This document shows positions 23,978 through 30,380 of a DNA stretch of 30,694 bases, piece by piece (within the stretch, counting starts at the first letter, position 1; every line of letters starts with the position of its first letter). Origin of the DNA: a virus; the IMG/VR virus record IMGVR_UViG_3300021091_000277, positions 1-30,694 of that record. The stretch is one strand, 5' to 3'. The notes under the pieces are model-generated. The model saw nothing but the letters and a program-made list of their open reading frames with translations. It searched no databases and was not told the DNA's origin. The position numbers were made by a program, and so were the translations under genes.

Positions 23978-24145
23978 ATGGCTAAAATACATGAGGAACT
24001 TATCTTAATTAAATTAAGTAAACTACATAAAGAAAATCAATTAGTTGAGCCCTTGACAGGTGAGGAAATGCTTACTAATTTAGAAGTCGTTGTACAGGAA
24101 TTAGTAGGAGCAGGCATAGTGGTAGAAGTGGAGAAAGCAGAATGA
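23978..24145 (+). CDS. Small acidic hypothetical protein, 55 aa
   Basis: A 55-residue product: MAKIHEELILIKLSKLHKEN, then VEPLTGEEMLTNLEVVVQELVG and GIVVEVEKAE. It is short, acidic and probably alpha/beta. AAGGA lies 6-8 nt before the ATG and its stop overlaps the glutaredoxin start (ATGA), so it is very likely translated. A small gene in this position, between nrdB and glutaredoxin, is known to me from T4-like marine phages, without a function. It could modulate the reductase, but only location suggests it. Confidence 0.75.
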   Translation: MAKIHEELILIKLSKLHKENQLVEPLTGEEMLTNLEVVVQELVGAGIVVEVEKAE

Positions 24146-24372
24146 AAGCCATACTCTGGAGTAAGTATCATTGTGTTTTTTGTGATAGAGCACGACGATT
24201 ATTAGAACAACGAGGTTACTTGATAGAAGAACGTAAGATCGGAGATGGATATACCAAAGAAGAATTATTAGAAGTAGCGCCAAATGCGAGAACTGTTCCT
24301 CAAATTTTTATTGATGAACAGCTGATTGGCGGATACACAGAATTAGAAAAATACTTAGAAAAGGCAGCATAA
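24142..24372 (+). CDS. grx: Glutaredoxin
   Basis: A 76-residue glutaredoxin. The active site is YHCVFCDRA (C11-V-F-C14) after the first beta strand (KAILWSK), followed by the cis-proline loop RTVPQIFID and the glutathione-binding GGYTEL element. It would reduce the C-terminal dithiol of NrdA. The middle residues VF replace the PY of bacterial dithiol glutaredoxins, and T4 NrdC also has a variant pair there. The ATGA overlap with the 55-residue gene and the TAATG overlap with the Sm-like gene show tight coupling in the nrd operon. It could also exchange iron-sulfur clusters with the IscU/IscA encoded nearby, but that is speculative. Confidence 0.92.
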   Translation: MKAILWSKYHCVFCDRARRLLEQRGYLIEERKIGDGYTKEELLEVAPNARTVPQIFIDEQLIGGYTELEKYLEKAA

Positions 24373-24686
24373 TGTTATTAGAAAAACCAAAATTTAAAGA
24401 AGGCGAAATTATTAGTTTAAAGCTGATAAGCGGTGAAGAAGTTATTGGTAAATATATCAGTGAAGATATAACAGATATAGTGCTTAAAAATCCTGTGATG
24501 CTGGCTATGACACAAAAAGGGCCGGCTATGGCTCCGTTTATGATTACCGTAGAACAAGATAAGGAATACAATATAACTAAATCTGCAATTATGCTGAAAG
24601 GTCATACTATTAAAGAAATATCTGATCAATATACATTCCAGACTACTGGCATTCAACCTGTAAGAGCTGGTAGTATTGTAACTTAA
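24372..24686 (+). CDS. Small beta-barrel (Sm/Lsm-like) phage protein
   Basis: A 104-residue protein: FKEGEIISLKLISGEEVIGKY, then DIVLKNPVMLAMTQKGPAMAPF and a C-terminal ITKSAIMLKG..IKEISDQY segment. The SLKLISGEEVIGKY..ED..DIVLKNP pattern resembles the Sm1-type strands of the Lsm/Hfq fold (V.LKL..G..V.G......N..L..). Proteins of this kind are common in T4-like marine phages and could bind RNA, but binding residues cannot be assigned. It is translated from a TAATG junction with glutaredoxin. Confidence 0.65.
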   Translation: MLLEKPKFKEGEIISLKLISGEEVIGKYISEDITDIVLKNPVMLAMTQKGPAMAPFMITVEQDKEYNITKSAIMLKGHTIKEISDQYTFQTTGIQPVRAGSIVT

Positions 24687-24696
24687 AGAGAATAAT

Positions 24697-25275
24697 ATGG
24701 CTGTCACATTTACGGCAACAAAAGCTATCCTTGCAGCTCAAGCAACTGCTCTTGCTGCGGAAGCTACTACAGCGGGATTATCTGCCCTTGCAACTGCTTT
24801 GACTAATTTGTCTAGTGAAATATCCGGACAAAATCCAACCGAAAGAGAATTCCTTGGCGGAGGATATGAAAATTATAGTTTTACCGGAGGTGGCGGAGGA
24901 AGCGGCTCAGGTGAAGACTGGGATTCAGCAGCAATGGTTTGGTCTAGCATTCTAACATCAGCAGCTCAAGTTATAAGAACCAAGATTGCTAATAATGTAG
25001 CTGCTGACGTAAATGCCATAGCGACAGATATAGATGCCATAGCAACAGATATAGATACGATAGCAACAAAGCAAACTGTTTTAGCAGAAAAGACTACTGA
25101 TATTAGAGATTATCAATTAGCAATTAAAAATTGGGCAGAAAATGATGGTATTCATGTTAAAAGTCCATGGGAGTACCTAGGGGTATATTCTATTATAAGG
25201 TACTTTGAAGAAGAAGGTATTGACTACAGCAATGCAAGAGCTATAGTGGAATCTAAATTAAGGCATAGACAATAA
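24697..25275 (+). CDS. Tail-tip or baseplate-associated helical protein
   Basis: A 192-residue protein. The N-terminus is Ala/Thr-rich helix (TATKAILAAQATALAAEATTAG), a Gly/Ser linker (residues of about 68-74) follows, then a helical region with heptad repeats (AIATDID twice, then TIATKQT), and a folded C-terminal domain (WEYLGVYSIIRYFEEEGIDY). The coiled coil suggests oligomerisation. It overlaps the PAAR gene by TAATG, so it is likely a partner of the tail-tip protein, for example an adaptor. I do not recognise a named family. Confidence 0.6.
   Translation: MAVTFTATKAILAAQATALAAEATTAGLSALATALTNLSSEISGQNPTEREFLGGGYENYSFTGGGGGSGSGEDWDSAAMVWSSILTSAAQVIRTKIANNVAADVNAIATDIDAIATDIDTIATKQTVLAEKTTDIRDYQLAIKNWAENDGIHVKSPWEYLGVYSIIRYFEEEGIDYSNARAIVESKLRHRQ
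25015..25077 (+). repeat. 21-bp tandem repeat coding AIATDID heptads
   Basis: Two 21-bp units (25015-25035 and 25036-25056) differ at one base; a third (25057-25077) is degenerate. Each encodes one heptad of the coiled coil in the 192-residue protein. Confidence 0.8.
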
Positions 25276-25538
25276 TGCCAGGAATTGTTCGTGATGCAGG
25301 AAAAGATGTCACAGGTGGCCGTAATATTCAAGGATCTCCTACTGTATTTGCCAATAACAAACCTGTAGTAAGAGTTGGCGATTTTATTCTACCTCATGGA
25401 ACAGGAGTTCATGCCGGACCAAGGATGGTACAGGGAAGCTCGAATGTTTTTACTAATAACATTAGAACTTGTAGAAGAGGTGATTCTGCTAATTGTGGTC
25501 ATAGAGCTTCAGGCAGCTCAAATGTCTTTGTCAACTAA
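25275..25538 (+). CDS. PAAR-domain tail-tip protein
   Basis: An 87-residue PAAR-family protein: MPGIVRDAGKDVTGG, then QGSPTVFANNKPVVRVGDFILPHG, PRMVQGSSNVFTNN and CRRGDSANCGH..SGSSNVFVN. The repeated GS..VF.N beta hairpins, with VRVGD, HG and NCGH metal-type residues, are the PAAR signature. PAAR proteins cap the central spike of contractile tails (T4 gp5.4) and sharpen it for membrane piercing, usually with a zinc or iron ion held by His/Cys. The protein is of typical length. It is coupled to the helical protein upstream by TAATG. Confidence 0.93.
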   Translation: MPGIVRDAGKDVTGGRNIQGSPTVFANNKPVVRVGDFILPHGTGVHAGPRMVQGSSNVFTNNIRTCRRGDSANCGHRASGSSNVFVN

Positions 25539-25565
25539 CCAAGATTTTTTAAACAATGAGTTAAT

Positions 25566-25760
25566 ATTGATATTAATAATACAAATTATATAGCATTACT
25601 ACATGTCATATTGTTCATATTTGCTTTATTCTTTTTAGCACTTGCAACAAGTGAGAAGAAAGATGTGAAAGAATTGAAAGATGTAAACGAGGAAATTGAC
25701 GAAGCTGACCACAAAAAAGAACTCAAGTGGGTGAGTCCCGGCGTTTATCGGAGAAAATAG
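25566..25760 (+). CDS. Small membrane protein, start codon uncertain
   Basis: The frame is open from 25560 to 25760 and has clear coding character: a hydrophobic segment (YIALLHVILFIFALFFLAL), a charged helix (EKKDVKELKDVNEEIDEADHK) and a WVSPGVYRRK end. There is no in-frame ATG. Possible starts are ATT at 25566, which keeps the full membrane helix, or TTG at 25611, which cuts it. An ATG at 25556 is one frame away, so a frameshift or sequence error is also possible. The coding call is firmer than the start. The product is probably a single-pass inner-membrane microprotein. Confidence 0.5.
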   Translation: MDINNTNYIALLHVILFIFALFFLALATSEKKDVKELKDVNEEIDEADHKKELKWVSPGVYRRK

Positions 25761-25844
25761 CCAATAAAGAAGCTAATTATTCATTAAAATAACAATAAAT
25801 ATTATTGTTGGCAATGCTTTAAGTTGTAAGAGGGTTAATGAATA

Positions 25845-25976
25845 ATGTTTGATATTTTAATTTGGATATTGATTGGCGCATTTATTGGATGGCACTTCCC
25901 AGAACCTTTTTGGGCAAAAGTTATTAAAGAAAAAGCCCTAAATATGATTAACAAAAATGGTAAAAAAACTGAATAA
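25845..25976 (+). CDS. Tiny membrane protein, 43 aa
   Basis: A 43-residue product: MFDILIWILIGAFIGWHFPEPFWA, then a basic tail (KVIKEKALNMINKNGKKTE). One N-terminal membrane helix is followed by a W..P.P.WA element, a shape I associate with small phage membrane proteins. AGAGGG lies about 10 nt before the ATG. An AATAAATA motif lies at 25794-25801 inside a perfect 8-bp inverted repeat (25791-25809). The gene sits just before iscU; function is unknown. Confidence 0.6.
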   Translation: MFDILIWILIGAFIGWHFPEPFWAKVIKEKALNMINKNGKKTE

Positions 25977-25995
25977 ATTTTTGAAAGGGATATAA

Positions 25996-26382
25996 ATGGC
26001 ATATTCTTCACAAGTTTTAGATCATTACGAAAATCCACGTAATGTAGGCAGCTTCGAAAAAAGTGATACTAGTGTAGGAACAGGAATGGTAGGGGCCCCT
26101 GCCTGTGGCGATGTAATGAAACTACAGATAAAGGTAGAAGATGGCGTGATAAAGGATGCTAAATTCAAAACCTATGGATGTGGCTCAGCCATTGCAAGTA
26201 GTTCGCTTGTTACGGAATGGGTTAAAGGTAAATCGTTAGAAGAAGCGGGAATGATAAAAAACACTCACATAGCTCAAGAGTTGGCACTTCCTCCTGTCAA
26301 GATTCATTGTTCAATCCTAGCAGAAGATGCGATAAAAGCTGCTGTAGAAGACTATAAGAAAAAACATGATATCTCTAACTGA
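25996..26382 (+). CDS. iscU: Iron-sulfur cluster scaffold IscU
   Basis: A 128-residue IscU of full typical length. It keeps the three cluster cysteines and the assembly Asp: GAPACGDVMKLQ (C37, D39), TYGCGSAIASSS (C62) and KIHCSILAEDAIKAA (H104, C105). LPPVK (98-102), the peptide recognised by the HscA chaperone, is intact, although no hscA or hscB is seen in this window. IscU receives sulfur from IscS and builds [2Fe-2S] clusters. GAAAGGGA lies about 7 nt before the ATG. It overlaps iscA by 17 nt. Together with IscS downstream this gives the ISC core, presumably working with host HscAB and ferredoxin. Confidence 0.96.
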   Translation: MAYSSQVLDHYENPRNVGSFEKSDTSVGTGMVGAPACGDVMKLQIKVEDGVIKDAKFKTYGCGSAIASSSLVTEWVKGKSLEEAGMIKNTHIAQELALPPVKIHCSILAEDAIKAAVEDYKKKHDISN

Positions 26383-26686
26383 AGCTGCGGCATTAAAAGT
26401 AAAGTATAATCTTGAAAAACGAGGCAAAGGCTTAGGAATTAGGGTAGGAGTAAAAACTACAGGTTGTAGCGGACTTTCTTACGTATTAGAATACGTTGAC
26501 ACAATTTTCGATGGAGACTTGATTTATGAAAACAACGGAGTTTTAATATGTGTGGATCAGCGTAATTTAATTTATCTCGATGGGCTTCAAATGGATTGGG
26601 TAAAACAAGGATTAAATGAAGGTTTTGAGTTTACTAATCCAAATGAAAAAAGTAAATGCGGGTGTGGTGAAAGTTTTAGTGTCTAA
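26366..26686 (+). CDS. iscA: A-type iron-sulfur carrier IscA
   Basis: A 106-residue A-type carrier (HesB/IscA/SufA family). ISLTEAAALKVKY opens the domain; TTGCSGLSYVLEY holds C34 and KSKCGCGESFSV holds C98 and C100, the complete three-cysteine set binding iron or an iron-sulfur cluster. GFEFTNPNEKSKCGCGESF is the usual family C-terminus. It would accept clusters from IscU and deliver them to target enzymes. The start lies inside the 3' end of iscU, so the two are translationally linked. Confidence 0.95.
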   Translation: MISLTEAAALKVKYNLEKRGKGLGIRVGVKTTGCSGLSYVLEYVDTIFDGDLIYENNGVLICVDQRNLIYLDGLQMDWVKQGLNEGFEFTNPNEKSKCGCGESFSV

Positions 26687-26703
26687 TAATATTTTATTAA
26701 GGC

Positions 26704-27057
26704 ATGGGTATAATAAAAATGTATAGTGTTTGGACAAGGACACATACTCAAGATTGGATTAGTCAAGTAGAAAACCGATTAGAGGATATAGATTACTATC
26801 TAAGCAGGACGGTTGAATATTGTGAAAACAACGGTATTTGGGATGATATCAAGGTTTTTTCAATTAGTTTTGTTGTAGTAGTTTGGGTCTGTAATATGCG
26901 CGAAGAAAAAGTAAGTAGGCAAGAAATTCTTGAACTACTTGGAATGGAAAAATTTTATAACGCCGAAGACGCGGAAGTTTCTCTTTCAGATAAATTACAA
27001 AATAAAGATTTTGAAGAATTATTGCCAATCTTAGCAAAATTTTGCGAAAATCAGTAG
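26704..27057 (+). CDS. Hypothetical protein, about 117 aa
   Basis: A protein with a DWISQVENRLEDIDYYLSRTVEYCENNGIWDD helical first half, a hydrophobic stretch (VFSISFVVVVWVC) and a C-terminal acidic helical region (VSRQEILELLGMEKFYNAEDAE, then FEELLPILAKFCENQ). The hydrophobic stretch could be a buried strand or a weak membrane segment. A second possible start is the Met at 26719. No J-domain HPD or other Fe-S helper motif was found, despite its place right after iscA. It overlaps the region before the next gene. Confidence 0.55.
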   Translation: MGIIKMYSVWTRTHTQDWISQVENRLEDIDYYLSRTVEYCENNGIWDDIKVFSISFVVVVWVCNMREEKVSRQEILELLGMEKFYNAEDAEVSLSDKLQNKDFEELLPILAKFCENQ

Positions 27058-27113
27058 ATTTCTACCAAAATATAGTGTATACTAAAGATACTTTATACTC
27101 TTTTGGAGAAATT

Positions 27114-27509
27114 ATGAGTATGCACATGGTGGGGCCTTGGTTATCTACTACAGGAAAACGGAAAGGTAAGCCAAAATTTAGAAATGCCGATGAAGCTAGA
27201 AAGGCTAGAGAATTGGAAATGAGTTGGCTAGAACTACAAAAACGCCTAGGAGTAGAACTAGAGGATAAACGTCGTAAACGGGCAATGACTGCTAAGGTTT
27301 ATGTTCCTCCTAAATTGATGTATAGAGGAATGGATGAACCTAGACCTCGTAGCCTTAACCAAGGAATTGACAGTGCAGCAGCCACAAAGTCAGCCCCTAA
27401 GGTCTATACTGGGACTAAGATTAAGGGTATTGGCACTATGCATAAAAGCAATGCTATTCCTATTTTTTCAGATGAAGAAGCTATAGATATCGCACATATG
27501 CGTAGATAA
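27114..27509 (+). CDS. Conserved basic phage protein (GPWLSTTGKRKGK family)
   Basis: The frame opens at 27042, but the ATG at 27114 is preferred because TTGGAG lies 7 nt upstream. The 131-residue, basic protein begins MSMHMVGPWLSTTGKRKGKP and has a helical centre (KARELEMSWLELQKRLGVE), a basic patch (DKRRKRAMTAK) and a C-terminal VYTGTKIKGIGTMHKSNAIP segment ending IAHMRR. I recognise this as a protein found in many T4-like marine phages with no known function. Its charge suggests nucleic-acid binding. Confidence 0.75.
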   Translation: MSMHMVGPWLSTTGKRKGKPKFRNADEARKARELEMSWLELQKRLGVELEDKRRKRAMTAKVYVPPKLMYRGMDEPRPRSLNQGIDSAAATKSAPKVYTGTKIKGIGTMHKSNAIPIFSDEEAIDIAHMRR

Positions 27510-27518
27510 CCAAAATCA

Positions 27519-27547
27519 ATGACAACCTATAGAAACTACTGTATAAT
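27519..27547 (+). promoter_or_regulatory. Sigma70-type promoter
   Basis: ATGACA (27519-27524), a 17-nt spacer and a perfect TATAAT (27542-27547). It lies 43 nt before the small membrane-protein gene and would drive it together with the LPP20-like lipoprotein. Confidence 0.75.
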
Positions 27548-27589
27548 TCGAAGTGTAGTAAATATTAACCCACAGACATAGAGGATTTT

Positions 27590-27751
27590 ATGGTTAAATG
27601 GATCTTTATCGTAGTGCTAGTAGTTTTGGCACCCACGTTTGTCATTAATCTATTTTCAAATGGCGTAATGTTTGTCAGCAACCAAGGCAAGGCTCTAACT
27701 ACAGAAGTTGTTAAAGAAGCCAGCAAAACCATTCAAGAGGCACAAAAATGA
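27590..27751 (+). CDS. Small signal-anchor membrane protein, 53 aa
   Basis: A 53-residue product: MVKWIFIVVLVVLAPTFVIN is a signal-anchor helix, followed by a short periplasmic-type segment (NQGKALTTEVVKEASKTIQEAQK). GAGGAT lies about 5 nt before the ATG. The stop overlaps the start of the lipoprotein gene (ATGA), so the two are likely made together and may interact at the envelope. No enzymatic motif is present. Confidence 0.65.
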   Translation: MVKWIFIVVLVVLAPTFVINLFSNGVMFVSNQGKALTTEVVKEASKTIQEAQK

Positions 27752-28215
27752 AGAAACTTTTACTAGTTCCTATTATTGCCAGCTTGACTGCCTGCTCAAG
27801 TCTTCAAACAGTCGAAGAGAGAAAAACTTTTGCTCAGCCTGACTGGTATTCTAAATGTGTTCAGAATGGCACGGAAGGTTGGTTCTGGTGGAGTAAAGAT
27901 TACGTCTATGCTTGTGGCGCAGGTGAAAGTGTTTATGCCCAGGCCGCAGAAGAACAGATGTATGCTATTGCCATGAATAACTTTGCCAAACGTATTAACG
28001 GCCGTGTCAACAGCGAAACTGCTATTAAGTTTGACAACGATAAACGTACCACCCATACTCACATTGCTTATAAGGTCACTGACACTATTGTGCGGCAGCA
28101 CATGAAGCAAGAACAGGGACGCTTTACTATGGCAGGTAGGCACTATACTTTTGTAAGGCTTAAGATGCCTAAAGATGTTTTTGATAGATTAGTTGCAGAA
28201 AACAGTGTTAGGTAA
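27748..28215 (+). CDS. LPP20-like lipoprotein
   Basis: A 155-residue lipoprotein. MKKLLLVPIIASLTAC is a signal peptide with lipobox LTAC (lipidated C16). The mature part begins near a QPDWYSKC segment, then WFWWSKDYVYACGAGES, AAEEQMYAIAMNNFAKRINGRVNSE, a beta region and MPKDVFDRLVAE. The P.WY ... YVYACGAG.S ... A..QA...A...FA..I pattern resembles LPP20-type lipoproteins of Gram-negative bacteria. It probably sits in the outer or inner membrane of the infected cell, perhaps in superinfection exclusion or envelope remodelling; that role is inference. It is co-translated with the signal-anchor protein upstream. Confidence 0.8.
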   Translation: MKKLLLVPIIASLTACSSLQTVEERKTFAQPDWYSKCVQNGTEGWFWWSKDYVYACGAGESVYAQAAEEQMYAIAMNNFAKRINGRVNSETAIKFDNDKRTTHTHIAYKVTDTIVRQHMKQEQGRFTMAGRHYTFVRLKMPKDVFDRLVAENSVR

Positions 28216-28260
28216 TTCATTTACTGTATTTTAGTGTAGTTTAATAAAATGAATAAGTAA

Positions 28261-29472
28261 ATGATGAACAGACCAATTTACTTAGACTATTCTTCTACTA
28301 CTCCGGTTGATCCTAGGGTAGCAGGCACAATGATTAAGTTTCTTACAGAAGAGTTTGGAAATCCTGCCAGCAGAAGCCATAGCTTCGGTTGGGAAGCAGA
28401 AGCAGCAGTTGAACAAGCAAGGAAAAATGTCGCAGAATTAGTAGGTTGTGATGCCAAGGAAATTATTTGGACAAGCGGCGCTACTGAAAGTATTAATTTA
28501 GCAATTAAAGGAGCTGCTAAATTTAACCAACTTAAAGGTAGACATATAATTACTGTAAAAACAGAACACAAGGCAACATTAGACACCTGTAGAGAGCTTG
28601 AAAGAGACGGGTATGAAGTAAGTTATCTTAATGTTAATGATAAAGGTATTTTAGAAACAGATGCGTTTATATCAGCTATCCGTGCTGATACTGTAATTGC
28701 TAGTGTAATGATGGTTAATAATGAAATTGGAGTTATACAAGATATAGATAAAATTGGGAAAATTTGTAGAGACAATAAGATTATATTCCATGTTGATGCT
28801 GCCCAGGCTACTGGGAAAGTAGAGATAGACCTTAACAATTTAGCTGTTGATCTTATGTCTTTTTCTGCTCACAAATCTTACGGACCAAAAGGTATCGGAG
28901 CACTATTTGTTAGACGTAAACCTAGAGTAAGAATTGAAGCGCAGATACACGGCGGAGGGCATGAACGAGGCATGAGATCTGGAACTTTACCCACACACCA
29001 GATTGTAGGAATGGGAGAAGCATTTAAACTGGCAAAAGAGGAAATGTCTGTTGAAATCTTAAGGATAAAACTACTAAGAGATAAATTGTGGAATGGACTA
29101 AGGGACTTAGAAGAAGTTTATTTAAACGGTTGTGAAAGTCAAAGGGTTCCTCATAACCTTAATGTAAGTTTCAATTATATTGAGGGCGAAAGTATGATGA
29201 TGAGTCTAAAAGACATGGCTGTTAGTTCAGGCAGTGCCTGCACCAGTGCTAGTCTAGAACCCAGTTATGTGCTAAGAGCACTTGGCAGGAGTGATGAACT
29301 TGCTCATAGCAGTATTAGATTTACAATAGGAAGATTTACCACAGAAGACGAAGTTGATAAGGCTATAAAATTAGTCAAAGATAAAGTAGGCAAGCTAAGA
29401 GAATTAAGTCCATTATGGGAAATGCATAAAGATGGTATAGATTTAAATACTATTGAATGGGCTACCCATTAA
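28261..29472 (+). CDS. iscS: Cysteine desulfurase IscS
   Basis: A 403-residue PLP enzyme removing sulfur from cysteine and passing it to IscU. Landmarks: [35 protein letters not shown] (H103), [10 protein letters not shown] (D179, Q182), [20 protein letters not shown] (PLP lysine K205), [12 protein letters not shown] and [21 protein letters not shown] (catalytic C327). It is almost the same length as E. coli IscS (404), and its C-terminus [20 protein letters not shown] closely follows the E. coli IscS tail that docks IscU, identifying it as housekeeping IscS rather than SufS. No Shine-Dalgarno sequence precedes the ATG; a second Met follows at once. It lies about 1.6 kb from iscA on the same strand. 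Confidence 0.96.
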   Translation: MMNRPIYLDYSSTTPVDPRVAGTMIKFLTEEFGNPASRSHSFGWEAEAAVEQARKNVAELVGCDAKEIIWTSGATESINLAIKGAAKFNQLKGRHIITVKTEHKATLDTCRELERDGYEVSYLNVNDKGILETDAFISAIRADTVIASVMMVNNEIGVIQDIDKIGKICRDNKIIFHVDAAQATGKVEIDLNNLAVDLMSFSAHKSYGPKGIGALFVRRKPRVRIEAQIHGGGHERGMRSGTLPTHQIVGMGEAFKLAKEEMSVEILRIKLLRDKLWNGLRDLEEVYLNGCESQRVPHNLNVSFNYIEGESMMMSLKDMAVSSGSACTSASLEPSYVLRALGRSDELAHSSIRFTIGRFTTEDEVDKAIKLVKDKVGKLRELSPLWEMHKDGIDLNTIEWATH

Positions 29473-29474
29473 TC

Positions 29475-29705
29475 ATGTTAGGTAAGTTTAGACCTCAACA
29501 CTTCAATCCTTTGTTTAATCTTAGAAGTCTTTACAAAGTTGGAAGATATAATTGGATATTAAGGGCTGAATGGACATTAAATAGTTATTTAATTAAAGTT
29601 CATAGCCAGCTACACTATAGAAGTAGTCATGCGCCTTGTGCTGTTCGTAAGAAATGGCGAAAGGTTACTGATATATTTGAAAAGAAGCACCATAAAATCA
29701 TATGA
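29475..29705 (+). CDS. Small basic hypothetical protein, 76 aa
   Basis: An in-frame ATG at 29457 overlaps iscS; the ATG at 29475, 2 nt after the iscS stop, is preferred. The 76-residue, strongly basic product is Trp/His/Arg-rich (MLGKFRPQHFNPLFNLRSLYK, then YNWILRAEWTLNSYLIKVHSQ, CAVRKKWRKVTDIFEKKHHKII). No family is recognised. The stop overlaps the start of the next lipoprotein gene by ATGA, which supports translation. It could be a nucleic-acid- or membrane-binding peptide, but nothing decides this. Confidence 0.6.
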   Translation: MLGKFRPQHFNPLFNLRSLYKVGRYNWILRAEWTLNSYLIKVHSQLHYRSSHAPCAVRKKWRKVTDIFEKKHHKII

Positions 29706-30028
29706 AAAAAACTATTTTTTTGTTAGTTGTTGTGTTAGCAGGTTGCACTTCTAATCCTAAGCAAACAGCACACGCTCCATTCTGTTATACAAATAAAGAT
29801 ATTCGTGTGACTAACGGAGATCGTGTTAGTAGTGAAACTAGACTTCAATGTAGTGATAATCCTGTAGAACGTATGGCTATACGTAATTATGGAATTAGTC
29901 CTCACTGCGGAGAATACAAATATTTTATGACTATAAACGGAAAAGTTGTAGAAAGGAGAGGCTATGCCTGCCAAAAAATTGATGGGACTTATGAAATTGT
30001 GCCTCATCCTAGCGTATACCAACGTTAG
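29702..30028 (+). CDS. Small Cys-rich lipoprotein
   Basis: A 108-residue lipoprotein with signal peptide MKKTIFLLVVVLAGC (lipobox LAGC, lipidated C15). The mature part holds four further cysteines (APFCYTNKD, RLQCSDN, PHCGEYKYF, GYACQKIDG), likely two disulfides, and ends PHPSVYQR. A small disulfide-stabilised periplasmic domain is likely. Role unknown; a superinfection-exclusion or envelope-decoy function is possible. Its 3' end overlaps the next gene by 65 nt, which carries its own strong Shine-Dalgarno sequence inside this gene. Confidence 0.75.
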   Translation: MKKTIFLLVVVLAGCTSNPKQTAHAPFCYTNKDIRVTNGDRVSSETRLQCSDNPVERMAIRNYGISPHCGEYKYFMTINGKVVERRGYACQKIDGTYEIVPHPSVYQR

Positions 30029-30380
30029 TGCCCAAAGTTGGGAAAAACCACATAATAATCCATTCGCTGGCCAGTTAAGTGGAACTGCATGGTTTTTAGG
30101 CAAAATTTTTGAAACTAGAATGGACAAAATTGATCAGGCCTACCATAGCCAAGCAGTTTATCATGCTCTTAACAATACAGCTGAAGGACAGGATGTTACT
30201 TGGTTTAATGATAGCGTAGGAAGTCAAGGATTGGTTAGAATTGTTTATACTCATCCTAGCCCAGGAGGATGGTGTCGTAGAGTTCATAGTTCAGTAAAAT
30301 TTAAAAACTTACAAAAGTCCTATGAAGACACAGCCTGTTATAATACACATACAAATACTTGGAGTTGGATTTTAAAATGA
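29964..30380 (+). CDS. Secreted protein related to the rickettsial 17-kDa surface-antigen family
   Basis: A 138-residue protein with a signal peptide (MGLMKLCLILAYTNVSA, likely cut before QSWEK). The mature part has an AGQLSGTAWFLGKIFETRMDKIDQAYHSQAVYHAL segment resembling the region after the glycine zipper in 17-kDa-type antigens, then GQDVTWFNDSVGSQG, GGWCRRVHSSVKF and DTACYNTHTNTWSW, matching the C-terminal W...G..G ... CR.F ... ACR..DG.W pattern of RT0821/Lpp0805-type proteins. The glycine zipper itself is missing. A very strong Shine-Dalgarno sequence (AAAGGAGAGG) fixes the start at 29964. Probably periplasmic or outer-membrane in the host. Confidence 0.7.
   Translation: MPAKKLMGLMKLCLILAYTNVSAQSWEKPHNNPFAGQLSGTAWFLGKIFETRMDKIDQAYHSQAVYHALNNTAEGQDVTWFNDSVGSQGLVRIVYTHPSPGGWCRRVHSSVKFKNLQKSYEDTACYNTHTNTWSWILK

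Noticed and set aside
26704-27057. HscB or other ISC helper role for the gene after iscA
   Set aside because: No HPD motif or other J-domain feature; only the location suggested it.
28215-28254. ATTCATTT...AAATGAAT inverted repeat before iscS, as an IscR-type operator
   Set aside because: Low-complexity arms with a 24-nt gap and no resemblance to known IscR sites.
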